From JABMRP01 sp964444795 (GTDB taxonomy: Bacteria > Planctomycetota > Planctomycetia > Pirellulales > Thermoguttaceae): a stretch of DNA of 15,734 nucleotides. The notes beneath the pieces were generated by a model. The model worked only from the letters and a program-made list of their open reading frames with translations. It ran no database searches and was not told the origin of the DNA. This document shows, piece by piece, positions 6,391 to 14,146 of this stretch. Each line of letters opens with the position of its first letter. Position 1 is the stretch's first letter. The stretch is from positions 1 through 15,734 of the forward strand of contig CAYUIQ010000212.1 in the NCBI GenBank assembly GCA_964444795.1. Direction: 5' to 3'. A program made the position numbers and the translations under genes.

Positions 6391-6680
6391 ACACTCGCGC
6401 GAATCGATCGCCGGGCCCGTCGCGACCAGTTTGCCATCGCCCGAAAGGTCGATCACGTCCATGTTCGCGCCGAGAACGTAAGACTCGGAAAGCGTGAACC
6501 GGCAGCAGGCATGGCTGTGGCCGATGCTGCTGGTAACCTCGCCGGTCTGCCGGTCGAATATGTTACCACGGCCCCGCGGAGCGGCGGAGAAGATGAACCG
6601 CTCGCCCACGGTGACCACGTTCAGCGCCGACCGTGTTTCCTCCGGCGATCCGCCGGGAGTTGGCGGACCGGGAATGAGAG
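6391..6680 (-). pseudogene. truncated PQQ/BamB-like propeller protein remnant
   Basis: One minus-strand frame reads LNVVTVGERFIFSAAPRGRG, then NIFDRQTGEVTSSIGHSHAC and CRFTLSESYVLGANMDVIDL, ending ATGPAIDSREC. This resembles the C-terminal repeats of planctomycete PQQ-binding-like (BamB-type) proteins, in particular their HSHACCR and ANMD segments. There is no start codon with an RBS, only about 95 residues survive, and the expected final repeat is missing. Recognisable sequence stops at the pepT stop, after which the frame runs on as antisense of pepT. I read it as a deletion remnant. The start boundary is uncertain. Confidence 0.6.
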
Positions 6681-6685
6681 GCCGC

Positions 6686-6871
6686 TCAGTTGGCGTCGGC
6701 CGATGATGGTCCGCTTCGGTCGGTGTTCGGCTCGAGGTGCTTCAGCCAGCGGGTGGCCATTTCTTTCCAGCGCCCGGCGGCGTCTGGGTGGCCATCTCGC
6801 TCGGCCACCTTGGCCAGGTAGAGGCAGCGGACGGCGTCGACGGCGGAGTTTGCATGGGGGCGGTCCTGCAT
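6686..6871 (-). CDS. small hypothetical protein, 61 aa
   Basis: The ORF starts at ATG 6871 with CGGAGG seven to eight nt upstream, which decides the start over longer in-frame candidates. Seen: a helical core (AVDAVRCLYLAKVAERDGHP, then DAAGRWKEMATRWLKHLEP) resembling a single TPR-like or helical-hairpin unit, and a polar tail rich in Ser, Asp and Asn. There is no signal peptide or membrane segment. I do not recognise a family. It ends six bases before the PQQ-repeat remnant on the same strand, so both may be pieces of a rearranged region. Whether it is expressed is unknown. Confidence 0.5.
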   Translation of the reverse strand: MQDRPHANSAVDAVRCLYLAKVAERDGHPDAAGRWKEMATRWLKHLEPNTDRSGPSSADAN

Positions 6872-6923
6872 GGCGGGCCTCCGGTGCTTTCCTCTTGCAG
6901 AATCTGATATTTGGAGGAGCCCA

Positions 6924-6955
6924 CGGCCGGGATGCCTGCCCCTGCATCCCGGCCG
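6924..6955. repeat. perfect 12-bp hairpin
   Basis: cggccgggatgc (6924-6935) and its exact reverse complement (6944-6955) are separated by an 8-nt loop. It sits about 90 nt beyond the stop of the 705-aa gene on the minus strand, where a terminator is expected, but no T-run follows on either strand. It may be an mRNA-end stabiliser or a dispersed palindromic repeat. Confidence 0.55.
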
Positions 6956-7018
6956 GCGGATTCGATGGCCCAAGGTTGTGAGTCAGCACCATGAACCGGA
7001 TTAAATTGCCCAACGTGG

Positions 7019-7032
7019 TGCGTCCAGACGCA
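7019..7032. repeat. short REP-like palindrome TGCGTC-CA-GACGCA
   Basis: A perfect 6-bp inverted repeat with a 2-bp centre, embedded in ggtgcgtccagacgcatcc just after the stop of the 705-aa gene. Its form suits a short dispersed palindrome. Copies elsewhere cannot be seen in this window. Confidence 0.35.
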
Positions 7033-7042
7033 TCCTACGCCC

Positions 7043-9160
7043 TTACACCAGCATCAGAGCCAGGTCGTCGACGAGGCTTTCGGTCAAGGGGTCGGTCTCG
7101 TCGTCGTCCGTCGGATCGAGGTCGGTCAGGGCCAGTAGGGCCAGGTCCGTTTCGGTGGCGGTCGCTGTCGACGTGGCCGAAACCGGTGCTGCGGTAACAG
7201 TCATCGACCAGCTTTGCAGTGTGCCGGTGATGCTGTCTTTGACCGTGTCGGTGACCGACAGCGTCCAGGTGCCGTCCAGGGCCTGGTCGACGAACGGGTT
7301 CGGATCGGCAACGCCCCACGAATCGCCCAGCGAGTCGTAGACGAGATTCTGCGGGCCGATCGCCAGAGCCGAGTTTTCCAGCGTGACCGTCAGCCCGGCC
7401 TCCGCGCCGTGCGTGATGTCCACTGCCAGGACCAGCGAGCCGATGAGATCGGCCGAGGTGATGCTGATCTCCGAAGTGGTCGTGCGCGGTCCCTTACGGG
7501 GATGCGGGTCGGCGATGCCTTGCGGCGTGTCGCCGCTGGTGTAGGTCTGCCCGGCCGAGGGGTCGGTGACCGTGACATGAACCGTGGCCGTATCCTCCCC
7601 GCCATTGCCGTCGCTGATGGTGTAGGTGAAGGAGTCGGGGCCTGTAGCGCCCACATCGGGCGTATAGGTGACCGTCCCGTCGCCGTGGTCAACCACCGCA
7701 CCAGCGCCAGGAGTTCCAAGCGAGGTCACCGAGAGAATGTCTCCAACGTCCGGGTCGGTATCATTGGCCAGCACGTCGATGGTCACGGGCGTGTCCATGT
7801 CGGTGGTGGCCGAGTCGTCCACCGCATCGGGCGGGTTGTTGGCAGTCACGCCGAACGTCTCATCCAGACTGCCGTCCGTGTTGTAGCGGGCCAGAGCGAT
7901 CTGGTTGCCCGAGCCGCCATTGGCGAAACCCGAAACAACGATCTTTCCGTCATCCTGAATGTCCATGGAACGGGCTTCGGCGCTATTGAGAATCGGCGTG
8001 AGTACCTTGCCGCCAGAACCAAAGGTCGGATCAAGCGTCCCGTCCGGGAGATAGCGGCCAACGGTAAATTGTCTCTCGGGGAAATCCGTGAACCCGACCA
8101 CCACGATGTTTCCGTCGTCCTGGATGGCCACGTCATAGGCGTTGTCATAGGCGTTGCCGCCGAAATCCGTCAACACGAGTCCGCCAATCCCGAAGGTCGT
8201 GTCCGGGGTGCCGTCGCTAAGATAGCGAGCCACAGCCAAGTCATAGCCCCCGCTGCCTGGGACGAGACCAACTCCTACAACGACAATCTTGTCCGGTGCA
8301 TTCTCGTGTGCCTCGATGGTGATCGCTTGCCAATAAGCATCGGCGTCGAACTCGGAAGCGACGATTCCGCCGGTTCCGAAACTGGAGTCCAGACTACCAT
8401 CCTGCAACTCATAGCGAGCCAACTTGGTCTCGCCGGCCACCAGTATCTTGCCCTCGTGCATGGCAAGTGCATGGGCGTAATCAGCTGTCGAACCGACGTC
8501 GGTCTGGACGATACCGCCATTGCCAAAGCTAGGGTCGAGTTCCCCTGCCTCGGTGTGGCGGGTGAGTGTGAAGCCTGCAACGCTGTTGCTCTGGCCGGCC
8601 GACACGATCATTCCGTCCGGCTGGACCATCACGTCGTTGATTCTGTCGTTGGACTGATCACCAATGGCCGTCACAACCTCGCCCTTGAAGCCGAAGTCTC
8701 GGTCCGGGCTGCCGTCGGCGTTATATCGCGCCAGTGCAAAATCCATACCCGTCTTCGACTGTGCCCAGCCGGCGAGCAGAATCTTACCGTCATCGCCGTA
8801 AGGCACGCCGGCATTGGCATAATCGTACCCGTGGGCGACATCCGTAGTTACGACGCCCTCGTCGCCGAAGGACGGGTCCAAGGTGCCGTTGCCTTGGTAG
8901 CGGACGGCGGCGAAGTCGGTTTCGCCCAGGTTCGAGTCCACGCTGAAGCCAGCCACGACGATTTCGTCTCCTTGAAGGAAACTGTCTAAACCCACGTCCC
9001 AGCCCGTGATCGAAGTGGTAACAACACCGCCTGAGAGAACAGTGCGCTCTTCGAGCGATTCCAGGCGGAGGTGCCGCTGGCGGGTGGATTCGCCACTCCT
9101 GAGACGGCGACACTCACGGGCAGACCGCCTCCGCAGCCGGCATGATAAGGAAGATAGCAT
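7043..9160 (-). CDS. exported delta-60-repeat propeller protein with P-domain-like module
   Basis: A 705-residue protein, probably secreted or cell-surface. Residues 1-29 are Arg-rich, followed by HLRLESLEERTVLSGG (30-45), a LEPR-XLL-type N-terminal segment characteristic of planctomycete exported proteins. Residues 46-440 hold seven repeats of the delta-60 type, each ending near RYxxDGxLDxxFG (about 88, 145, 201, 249, 312, 369 and 425), each about 55 residues long. Residues 442-535 are a cadherin/Ig-like module (NPPDAVDDSATTDMDTPVTI, DVLANDTDPDVGD, then FTYTISDGNGG). Residues 550-657 resemble a proprotein-convertase P domain (SLVLAVDITHG, then LDGTWTLSVTDTVKDSITGT and LQSWSMTV), with no protease domain present. 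The C-terminus is acidic. The start ATG has GGAGA about eight nt upstream. The ligand or role is unknown; adhesion or binding is plausible. Confidence 0.85.
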   Translation of the reverse strand: MLSSLSCRLRRRSARECRRLRSGESTRQRHLRLESLEERTVLSGGVVTTSITGWDVGLDSFLQGDEIVVAGFSVDSNLGETDFAAVRYQGNGTLDPSFGDEGVVTTDVAHGYDYANAGVPYGDDGKILLAGWAQSKTGMDFALARYNADGSPDRDFGFKGEVVTAIGDQSNDRINDVMVQPDGMIVSAGQSNSVAGFTLTRHTEAGELDPSFGNGGIVQTDVGSTADYAHALAMHEGKILVAGETKLARYELQDGSLDSSFGTGGIVASEFDADAYWQAITIEAHENAPDKIVVVGVGLVPGSGGYDLAVARYLSDGTPDTTFGIGGLVLTDFGGNAYDNAYDVAIQDDGNIVVVGFTDFPERQFTVGRYLPDGTLDPTFGSGGKVLTPILNSAEARSMDIQDDGKIVVSGFANGGSGNQIALARYNTDGSLDETFGVTANNPPDAVDDSATTDMDTPVTIDVLANDTDPDVGDILSVTSLGTPGAGAVVDHGDGTVTYTPDVGATGPDSFTYTISDGNGGEDTATVHVTVTDPSAGQTYTSGDTPQGIADPHPRKGPRTTTSEISITSADLIGSLVLAVDITHGAEAGLTVTLENSALAIGPQNLVYDSLGDSWGVADPNPFVDQALDGTWTLSVTDTVKDSITGTLQSWSMTVTAAPVSATSTATATETDLALLALTDLDPTDDDETDPLTESLVDDLALMLV

Positions 9161-9203
9161 GGCCAGGTCTCCAATGATCGGGCGGCCTGCGGTATAATGA
9201 AAT

Positions 9204-9301
9204 GGTCGTGCTCCCGGGCGCGCAGACCTGCCGCCGGCGGAGCCGCCTGGCCGGTGAGGAGCGTGGTTGCTAGCCTAGCCTCACCGGCCGCTTTTTGTTT
9301 T
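9204..9301 (+). ncRNA. candidate small RNA ending in intrinsic terminator
   Basis: A perfect TATAAT lies at 9193-9198 and a strong plus-strand terminator at 9249-9301, but no plus-strand gene lies between them or for 2.8 kb to the left. The interval would give a GC-rich RNA of about 95 nt with an upstream ccgccggcgg palindrome. The -35 region (about 9170-9175) is not recognisable, which weakens the call. No match to 6S, SRP or tmRNA motifs was seen. The RNA would diverge from the 705-aa gene. Confidence 0.35.
9249..9301 (+). terminator. strong intrinsic terminator
   Basis: ggccggtgagg (9249-9259) pairs perfectly with cctcaccggcc (9279-9289), an 11-bp stem with a 19-nt loop, followed by gcTTTTTgTTTT. 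On the minus strand no T-run follows, so it works rightward only. No recognised coding gene ends before it. Confidence 0.75.
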
Positions 9302-9517
9302 GCCTTGAGTATTCAGGTCCTCCGCGTTGGTGATGCTCCATGTGCAATCGAGGCCCTTGAGTCCGGGCACTCCTGAAGCCGCCCCACGCCGGTCAAGTGC
9401 TCATCACCCCATCGGGTAGCCCTCCCCTATCAATGCTGGCCGGCCTCGTAGCGCCCGCTCGGTGACTTGCGCCCGATACAAACACCACACGCATCGACCG
9501 CCGACCGGTCTTGCGGG
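9302..9517. other. intergenic region without identified gene
   Basis: These 216 bases lie between the plus-strand terminator and the end of the kinase gene. I see no convincing ORF, promoter or terminator in them; in particular no clear terminator for the leftward kinase transcript. Confidence 0.5.
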
Positions 9518-12500
9518 CTATCTTTCATCCGCTTTCCCTCCCTGCTTAACCTGTTGTCGTTGGTCAACTTCCTCCGTAACGCCCAGCAACTCAGTTGCTT
9601 CCGTGCGGAGCAGTTTCACCAGCAATCTCTGCGGCCACGTAAGGAAGCACCCTCCCTCCTGCTCGCTCTTGGTGGCCATGCGATCGATCCATTCGATCCC
9701 CTTTCTGAGCGATTGCTCGGCTTCGCCTTGGAGTCCTAGTCGGTGGTAGGCCATGGCGAGGAAGAACTGGGCATAGATGGGAGACACTCGATTTCTGCTG
9801 CCGGGTTCCTCCCGAAGCCGGGCCGCTTCGGCAAGCTGTTTGGCCGCATCTTCAAGTTGTTCGGCTCGGTACAGAATGGCGCCCCGCGTCGTCGGATCCC
9901 ATTCGACGCTTTGCCTGGCCGAGTCGACCAGGCGGGAGAAATCCGTGACCGCGTTAGCGCGCAACGCGCAGGTCCACGCGACCACCTCGGCCACTTTGGG
10001 TTCCTCGGTTTCCGCGAACCGCTCTACCATTTCCGCGCATTCAGTGCGGTAAGCGTCGGTATTCCCGGACCCCAAGTGGCATAAGGCCCGGTGATGCGAA
10101 CAGCCTGCGCGGGGGGACAGATCATCGGCATCGAGCAGCGAGATCGCATCGGACCAAGCCACAACGGCCCTAGTCCAGTCGCCTAGGTTTGCATAGTTGG
10201 ACGCCAGATGTACGCGGAAAATCTGGATCTTGGGGTAGTCGCTGGCCAGTTGCTGCCGTACGCTCAGTTCCGCCCGGTAGGCTTCCATCGCTTCCTCATC
10301 GCAGGCCATCCGCCTCAGTACAGCTCCCAGAGAAGAATAGCTGGTTCCCAGTTCTCTTCGGCTACCTGCATCCTCGGGTGATTCCTGGGCAATTTGTTCA
10401 AAGAGGCGAATCGCTTCGCGCAGGTTCGCTGCCGCTTCCTCGTAACGCCCCATCTCTTTCTGCGCCATTGCCAGGTGGTTGTAGCTCGCGGCATGGCAAT
10501 GCTGCAACGCAGGCGCCGGTGGGTCATTGTTGCGGACATGTTGCTCGCAGAGGCCTAACGCCTTTCGGAAGGCCTCTTCGGCTTTCTCGAATTGGCGCAT
10601 CTTGCTTTTCAGCAGTGTGCCAAGGTTGATGTAGCTACCCACCATCGCATATACGTCCCCGGGAACGGCTCGCCTAGTAAACTCCTCCTGAATGTCAATT
10701 GCCTTGTGATGGTACTCCTCCGCTTCCTCATAACGCTCCATGCCTGATAACGCGCATGCCAGGTTGTTGTAGACGGTTGCCAACTCCCGTTGGAGACCTT
10801 GATTCCCGGGGAATTCTTGGACCAGTTTCTCCCGAATGTCCAGCCCTTCCCGAAAGACCTCTTCGGCCTCCGCGTGCTTGCCGGTACTCCATAGTCCTTC
10901 ACCCAGGCTGACGTAAGCCCCTGCCAGACGCGCTCGATATCTCGGAATATTTGGGGCGTCATGCGCCAGCCGCTGCCAGGTGCTCAGCAGATCACGACGG
11001 GTTGCCAAGGCGTCCTTGCTGCGGCCCGACGCACCCAGCACTGAAGCCAACACGTTTTGCAGAAGTGCCGGCATCGTCCGATATCCAGGAGAGTCAGGGA
11101 AGTCGACGACCAGTTCCTGTGCAACGCTCAGCCCCTCGCGTAAGGCTTCTTCTGCTTCCTTATGACGGCGCGTGTTATATAGCACCGTTCCGAGCCCGTT
11201 GTGACTCAAGGCCAGCGACTCGCGGTATTGCGGATTCTCCGGAAACTCGCGGACCAGTTGCCGATAGATCCTCATCGCCTGGCGATCCAAATCTTCGGCT
11301 TCTGAGTATCGACCGGTGTCGCCCGTAGTCGCGGCCAAGCCACGGCATGCGCGAGCCAAGGTGTATCGGTATTTCGGGTTCTGCGGGAACCTGGCCACTA
11401 GATCCTTGCTGAGACGAAACGCTTCCCGATCAGATTCCTCGGCCTCTTCATGGCGATCGGTCTCATCCTGTATCGAAGCCAGGCGATCGTAGCCCTCGGC
11501 CAGGCCGTGCAGGTTCTCGCCTTCGTTGGGAAACTCGTCTCGAAGCCCCTGGAAGATCCTAATGGCGTTACGAGACGCCTCTTCGCCACGCTCATAGTCG
11601 ACCAGGAGTAGCGAGATGAGGGCCACTCGTAAGTAAGCTCGGCCCGCCTCCCGCCGTACTTGCGGGTCGGTACTGTCCTCTTGGAGAAATCCCTCATGAA
11701 AGGCCAGCGCCTTCTCCAGCAGGGACCGGCGTACCGGCTCCAATTGAGGTATCTCGGCCAAGTCCTCATCACCCACCCCGCTCAACATCTCATCCACTGC
11801 TTCCATGGCCTTCTGGAAGTTGGCCTCGGCGCGGTCGCGTTGCTTGTCAACCTCCGTGAGCCGCTGTTCGGCGAGCTCCCGCTGCTGCTCGGCTTCGCCC
11901 TCGGCATTCGTGGCTCGAATGGTCTGCCAGGTTGTGCCCGCCAGTCCCACTACCAGCGCCAGGGCAACGGTCGACGTTGTGACCAGTGCCGCCTTGTTTC
12001 GTCGCACGAACTTGCGGACCCGATACGCCCGCGACGGCGGGCAGGCTTCCACCGGTTCATCGTCGAGATGCCGTTGAATATCACGGGCGAAACCGTTGGC
12101 CGTCTCGTAGCGGCGCGAGCGATCCTTCTCCAGGGCCTTCATCACGATCCAGTCCAACTCACCGCTGACCAGTGTGCCCAGCTTCTTCGGCTCGATCTTC
12201 CGATTGGCGGCAATCGAAGGCAGCGAGTCGCTCGTGCTCAGGCGTAAGCTGGGCCTGGGCGGGTCCTCCTCCCGGATGATCCGCAGCAACTCGTCGAAGG
12301 CCGCCGCATGAAGCCGCACGCGGTCGAAAGGCGTCTCGCCCGTTAACAGCTCGTACAGCAGCACCCCCAGCGAGTAGACGTCGCTGCGGGTATCGACATC
12401 GAGTTCGTTCAGATCGGCCTGCTCAGGGCTCATGTACTCGATCGTGCCAACCACCTGGCCGTGGGTGGTAAACATCGTCTTCTCGGCCAGCCGCTTCTCG

Positions 12501-13189
12501 ATCGCCTTGGCCACGCCGAAGTCGATCACCTTGGGTACGGCCCGATCGTCGTACTCGGCAATCAGCACGTTGGACGGCTTGATGTCGCGGTGGATGATGC
12601 CCTTTTGGTGGGCGTGCTGGATGGCCTGGCAGACTGGTACGAACAGTTCTAGACGCTGGCGAGGGGTTAAGTGGTGTTCGTCGGCGTACTCGGTGATCGG
12701 CGTACCCTCCACCAACTCCATGACGAAGTAGGGGCGACCGGAGTCAGTGGTGCCGGCGTCGAGCACCTTGGCGATGTTCGGATGGTCCATCATGGCCAGG
12801 GCCTGGCGCTCCGCCTCGAACCGGCCGATCACCTGCCGTGTGTCCATGCCCGGCTTGATGATCTTCAGCGCCACCCGCCGCTCGACCGGTTCGGTCTGCT
12901 CGGCCATGTAAACCACGCCCATCCCCCCCTCGCCGATCTGCTGGAGCAGCTTGTAGGGGCCAATCTCGGAGCCGGGCTTTTCGGTGATGGGTTGGTTGAG
13001 GGTGGGCGCCTGATCCGAGGCATGAATACTGCCCAGGTCGACGTGCGCCCGTAGCAATTCCTCGACCCGGTCGCGCAACGCCCCATCGCCACCGCATGCG
13101 TCGTCCAAGAACGCGGGCCACTTGTCCGGCGAATGCTCCTCAATCGCGGACATGAAGATCGATTTGGCGTTCTGGGCATCGTTGGTCAT
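9518..13189 (-). CDS. transmembrane Ser/Thr protein kinase with TPR domain
   Basis: A 1223-residue Hanks-type kinase. Residues 1-75 are the helical leader common in planctomycete kinases (AFLDDACGGDGALRDRVEEL). The kinase domain spans about 79-375: glycine loop GEGGMG (86-91), ATP-binding K109 in VALKI, catalytic loop HRDIKPSN (H200, D202), DFG at 223-225, MSPEQ at 253-257 and DVYSLG from 270. All key residues are present, so it should be active. One membrane segment lies at about 399-421 (AALVTTSTVALALVVGLAGT) after a basic stretch. A Glu- and Arg-rich coiled segment follows (426-460), then roughly ten TPR-like units to about residue 1150 with recurring AEE/EA helices. The catalytic side is N-terminal and probably cytoplasmic, with the TPRs beyond the membrane. 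A GAGG lies about nine nt before the ATG. It follows the ECF sigma gene by 93 nt on the same strand and probably shares its transcript. Confidence 0.93.
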   Translation of the reverse strand: MTNDAQNAKSIFMSAIEEHSPDKWPAFLDDACGGDGALRDRVEELLRAHVDLGSIHASDQAPTLNQPITEKPGSEIGPYKLLQQIGEGGMGVVYMAEQTEPVERRVALKIIKPGMDTRQVIGRFEAERQALAMMDHPNIAKVLDAGTTDSGRPYFVMELVEGTPITEYADEHHLTPRQRLELFVPVCQAIQHAHQKGIIHRDIKPSNVLIAEYDDRAVPKVIDFGVAKAIEKRLAEKTMFTTHGQVVGTIEYMSPEQADLNELDVDTRSDVYSLGVLLYELLTGETPFDRVRLHAAAFDELLRIIREEDPPRPSLRLSTSDSLPSIAANRKIEPKKLGTLVSGELDWIVMKALEKDRSRRYETANGFARDIQRHLDDEPVEACPPSRAYRVRKFVRRNKAALVTTSTVALALVVGLAGTTWQTIRATNAEGEAEQQRELAEQRLTEVDKQRDRAEANFQKAMEAVDEMLSGVGDEDLAEIPQLEPVRRSLLEKALAFHEGFLQEDSTDPQVRREAGRAYLRVALISLLLVDYERGEEASRNAIRIFQGLRDEFPNEGENLHGLAEGYDRLASIQDETDRHEEAEESDREAFRLSKDLVARFPQNPKYRYTLARACRGLAATTGDTGRYSEAEDLDRQAMRIYRQLVREFPENPQYRESLALSHNGLGTVLYNTRRHKEAEEALREGLSVAQELVVDFPDSPGYRTMPALLQNVLASVLGASGRSKDALATRRDLLSTWQRLAHDAPNIPRYRARLAGAYVSLGEGLWSTGKHAEAEEVFREGLDIREKLVQEFPGNQGLQRELATVYNNLACALSGMERYEEAEEYHHKAIDIQEEFTRRAVPGDVYAMVGSYINLGTLLKSKMRQFEKAEEAFRKALGLCEQHVRNNDPPAPALQHCHAASYNHLAMAQKEMGRYEEAAANLREAIRLFEQIAQESPEDAGSRRELGTSYSSLGAVLRRMACDEEAMEAYRAELSVRQQLASDYPKIQIFRVHLASNYANLGDWTRAVVAWSDAISLLDADDLSPRAGCSHHRALCHLGSGNTDAYRTECAEMVERFAETEEPKVAEVVAWTCALRANAVTDFSRLVDSARQSVEWDPTTRGAILYRAEQLEDAAKQLAEAARLREEPGSRNRVSPIYAQFFLAMAYHRLGLQGEAEQSLRKGIEWIDRMATKSEQEGGCFLTWPQRLLVKLLRTEATELLGVTEEVDQRQQVKQGGKADER

Positions 13190-13237
13190 GGCAAACCTCG
13201 GGGGGATCTTGCCTCTATAAGACAGTGCGACGTTTGC

Positions 13238-13260
13238 CCCCGGGTTTTCTCGCCCCGGGG
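13238..13260 (-). other. hairpin between sigma factor and kinase genes
   Basis: ccccggg (13238-13244) pairs with cccgggg (13254-13260) across a 9-nt loop. It lies 22 nt after the sigma-factor stop and about 48 nt before the kinase start. No U-tract follows on the minus strand, so a processing or stability role is more likely than termination. Confidence 0.35.
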
Positions 13261-13282
13261 AAGAAACTTTCTCGCCGGTCGA

Positions 13283-13846
13283 CTAGGGACTACCGTCGGA
13301 CAGCGCGGTCCGCAGCCATGCCCTGGCGTAAGCCCAATGCCGATAAGCAGTTGCGGACGAAATATCGAGCATTTCGGCGGCCTGACTCAGCGAAAGGCCG
13401 GCGAAATATCGAAATCTGACGAGTTCTCCCGCCAGATGGTCTTCCGTACCCAGTCGAGCAACGGTCTCGTCGATGGCCAGGAGTTGCTCGGGCGTAACGG
13501 CCGAGAGGAGATCAAGCTCCTCGAAATCGACCCGATCCCAGTCTCCGCCCCGTTTGTGCCGGGCCTTGCCGCGAGCGCTTTCGACCAGAATCCTTCGCAT
13601 GGCCTCCGCCGCTGCCCCGAAGAAATGTCCCCGGCTGTTCCAGTGCTGGGCCTTCTCCACATCCACCAGCCGCAAATAGGCCTCGTGGACCAGGGCCGTC
13701 GCCTGAAGCGTCTGGCCCGGCTTTTCCAGGACCATTTTCGCTGCCGCCAGCTTCCGTAACTCCTCATAGACCAGCGGCAGAAGCCGCTCGGCGGCCTGAG
13801 CATCACCGTCTTCGATGGCGGAGAGGATTCGCGTGACGTCGCTCAT
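13283..13846 (-). CDS. ECF-type sigma factor
   Basis: A 187-residue alternative sigma factor of the extracytoplasmic-function type that directs RNA polymerase to a dedicated promoter set. Seen: region 2 at about 20-95 (LLPLVYEELRKLAAAKM, then LVHEAYLRLVD and FFGAAAEAMRRILVESAR), a linker, and region 4 at about 130-182 with the helix-turn-helix LSLSQAAEMLDISSATAYRH and WAYARAWL. The sequence style (QTLQATALVHEAYLRL, GHFFGAAAEAMRRILV) matches the ECF subfamily abundant in planctomycetes. The start has AGGG about seven nt upstream. No anti-sigma factor gene is adjacent. The gene is followed by the TPR kinase on the same strand, and ECF factors linked to Ser/Thr kinases are a known planctomycete arrangement, so phosphorylation is a plausible means of control. 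Confidence 0.93.
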   Translation of the reverse strand: MSDVTRILSAIEDGDAQAAERLLPLVYEELRKLAAAKMVLEKPGQTLQATALVHEAYLRLVDVEKAQHWNSRGHFFGAAAEAMRRILVESARGKARHKRGGDWDRVDFEELDLLSAVTPEQLLAIDETVARLGTEDHLAGELVRFRYFAGLSLSQAAEMLDISSATAYRHWAYARAWLRTALSDGSP

Positions 13847-13870
13847 GGCGTATCCCTGCTTCCGAGGGGC

Positions 13871-13972
13871 GTGTCGGAACCATCATACACCGATGGCCGA
13901 GGAGCTGCAATTCGGCTCGCTGGTGGCGGCGGGAACGTGGACAGCGATGGGGACGACGAGCTGGTGCTATGA
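13871..13972 (+). pseudogene. possible FG-GAP/calcium-loop coding remnant
   Basis: One frame reads AAIRLAGGGGNVDSDGDDEL and ends VL-stop. The DxDGDDE pattern resembles the calcium-binding loops of FG-GAP or dockerin repeats in exported planctomycete proteins. Only 33 codons are open, with no proper start site, so this is at best a fragment. It overlaps the promoter region of the sigma-factor gene. Confidence 0.22.
13882..13910 (-). promoter_or_regulatory. candidate promoter of sigma-kinase operon
   Basis: Minus strand: TTGCAG at 13910-13905, a 17-bp spacer, TATGAT at 13887-13882. The -10 matches five of six consensus bases and the -35 three of six. Transcription would begin near 13875, about 29 nt before the sigma-factor ATG. 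Confidence 0.4.
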
Positions 13973-13978
13973 AACTCG

Positions 13979-14146
13979 ATGTTCGGGGTTTCATCACACC
14001 CTTTGAGCCGTTCTTCATCAGGTTTGTCCCTTGCTTTGATCGGTTCCGTGCCCGAAGATGAGTACAGTGCCGTGGTGTTCTTCGAGGACGGGAAGAAGGT
14101 GGAGACACTGGGGTGTGCGTCCAAGACGCTCAAGACATCGCCATGA
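13979..14146 (+). CDS. possible 55-aa ORF, function unknown
   Basis: ATG 13979 to TGA 14144-14146; a GTG at 14048 is an alternative start. The second half (VPEDEYSAVVFFEDGKKVET, then LGCASKTLKTSP) has the hydrophobic/charged alternation of a real beta-hairpin protein, while the first half is Ser-rich and less convincing. There is no clear RBS. It lies in the same frame as the next small gene, separated by one TGA and nine codons, so it could be the front of a longer gene broken by a stop. Function unknown. Confidence 0.25.
   Translation: MFGVSSHPLSRSSSGLSLALIGSVPEDEYSAVVFFEDGKKVETLGCASKTLKTSP

Noticed and set aside
7214..8989. 591-codon plus-strand frame opposite the delta-60-repeat gene
   Set aside because: The minus-strand protein has clear repeats and a leader. 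The opposite frame mirrors these repeats and has no own RBS or domain.
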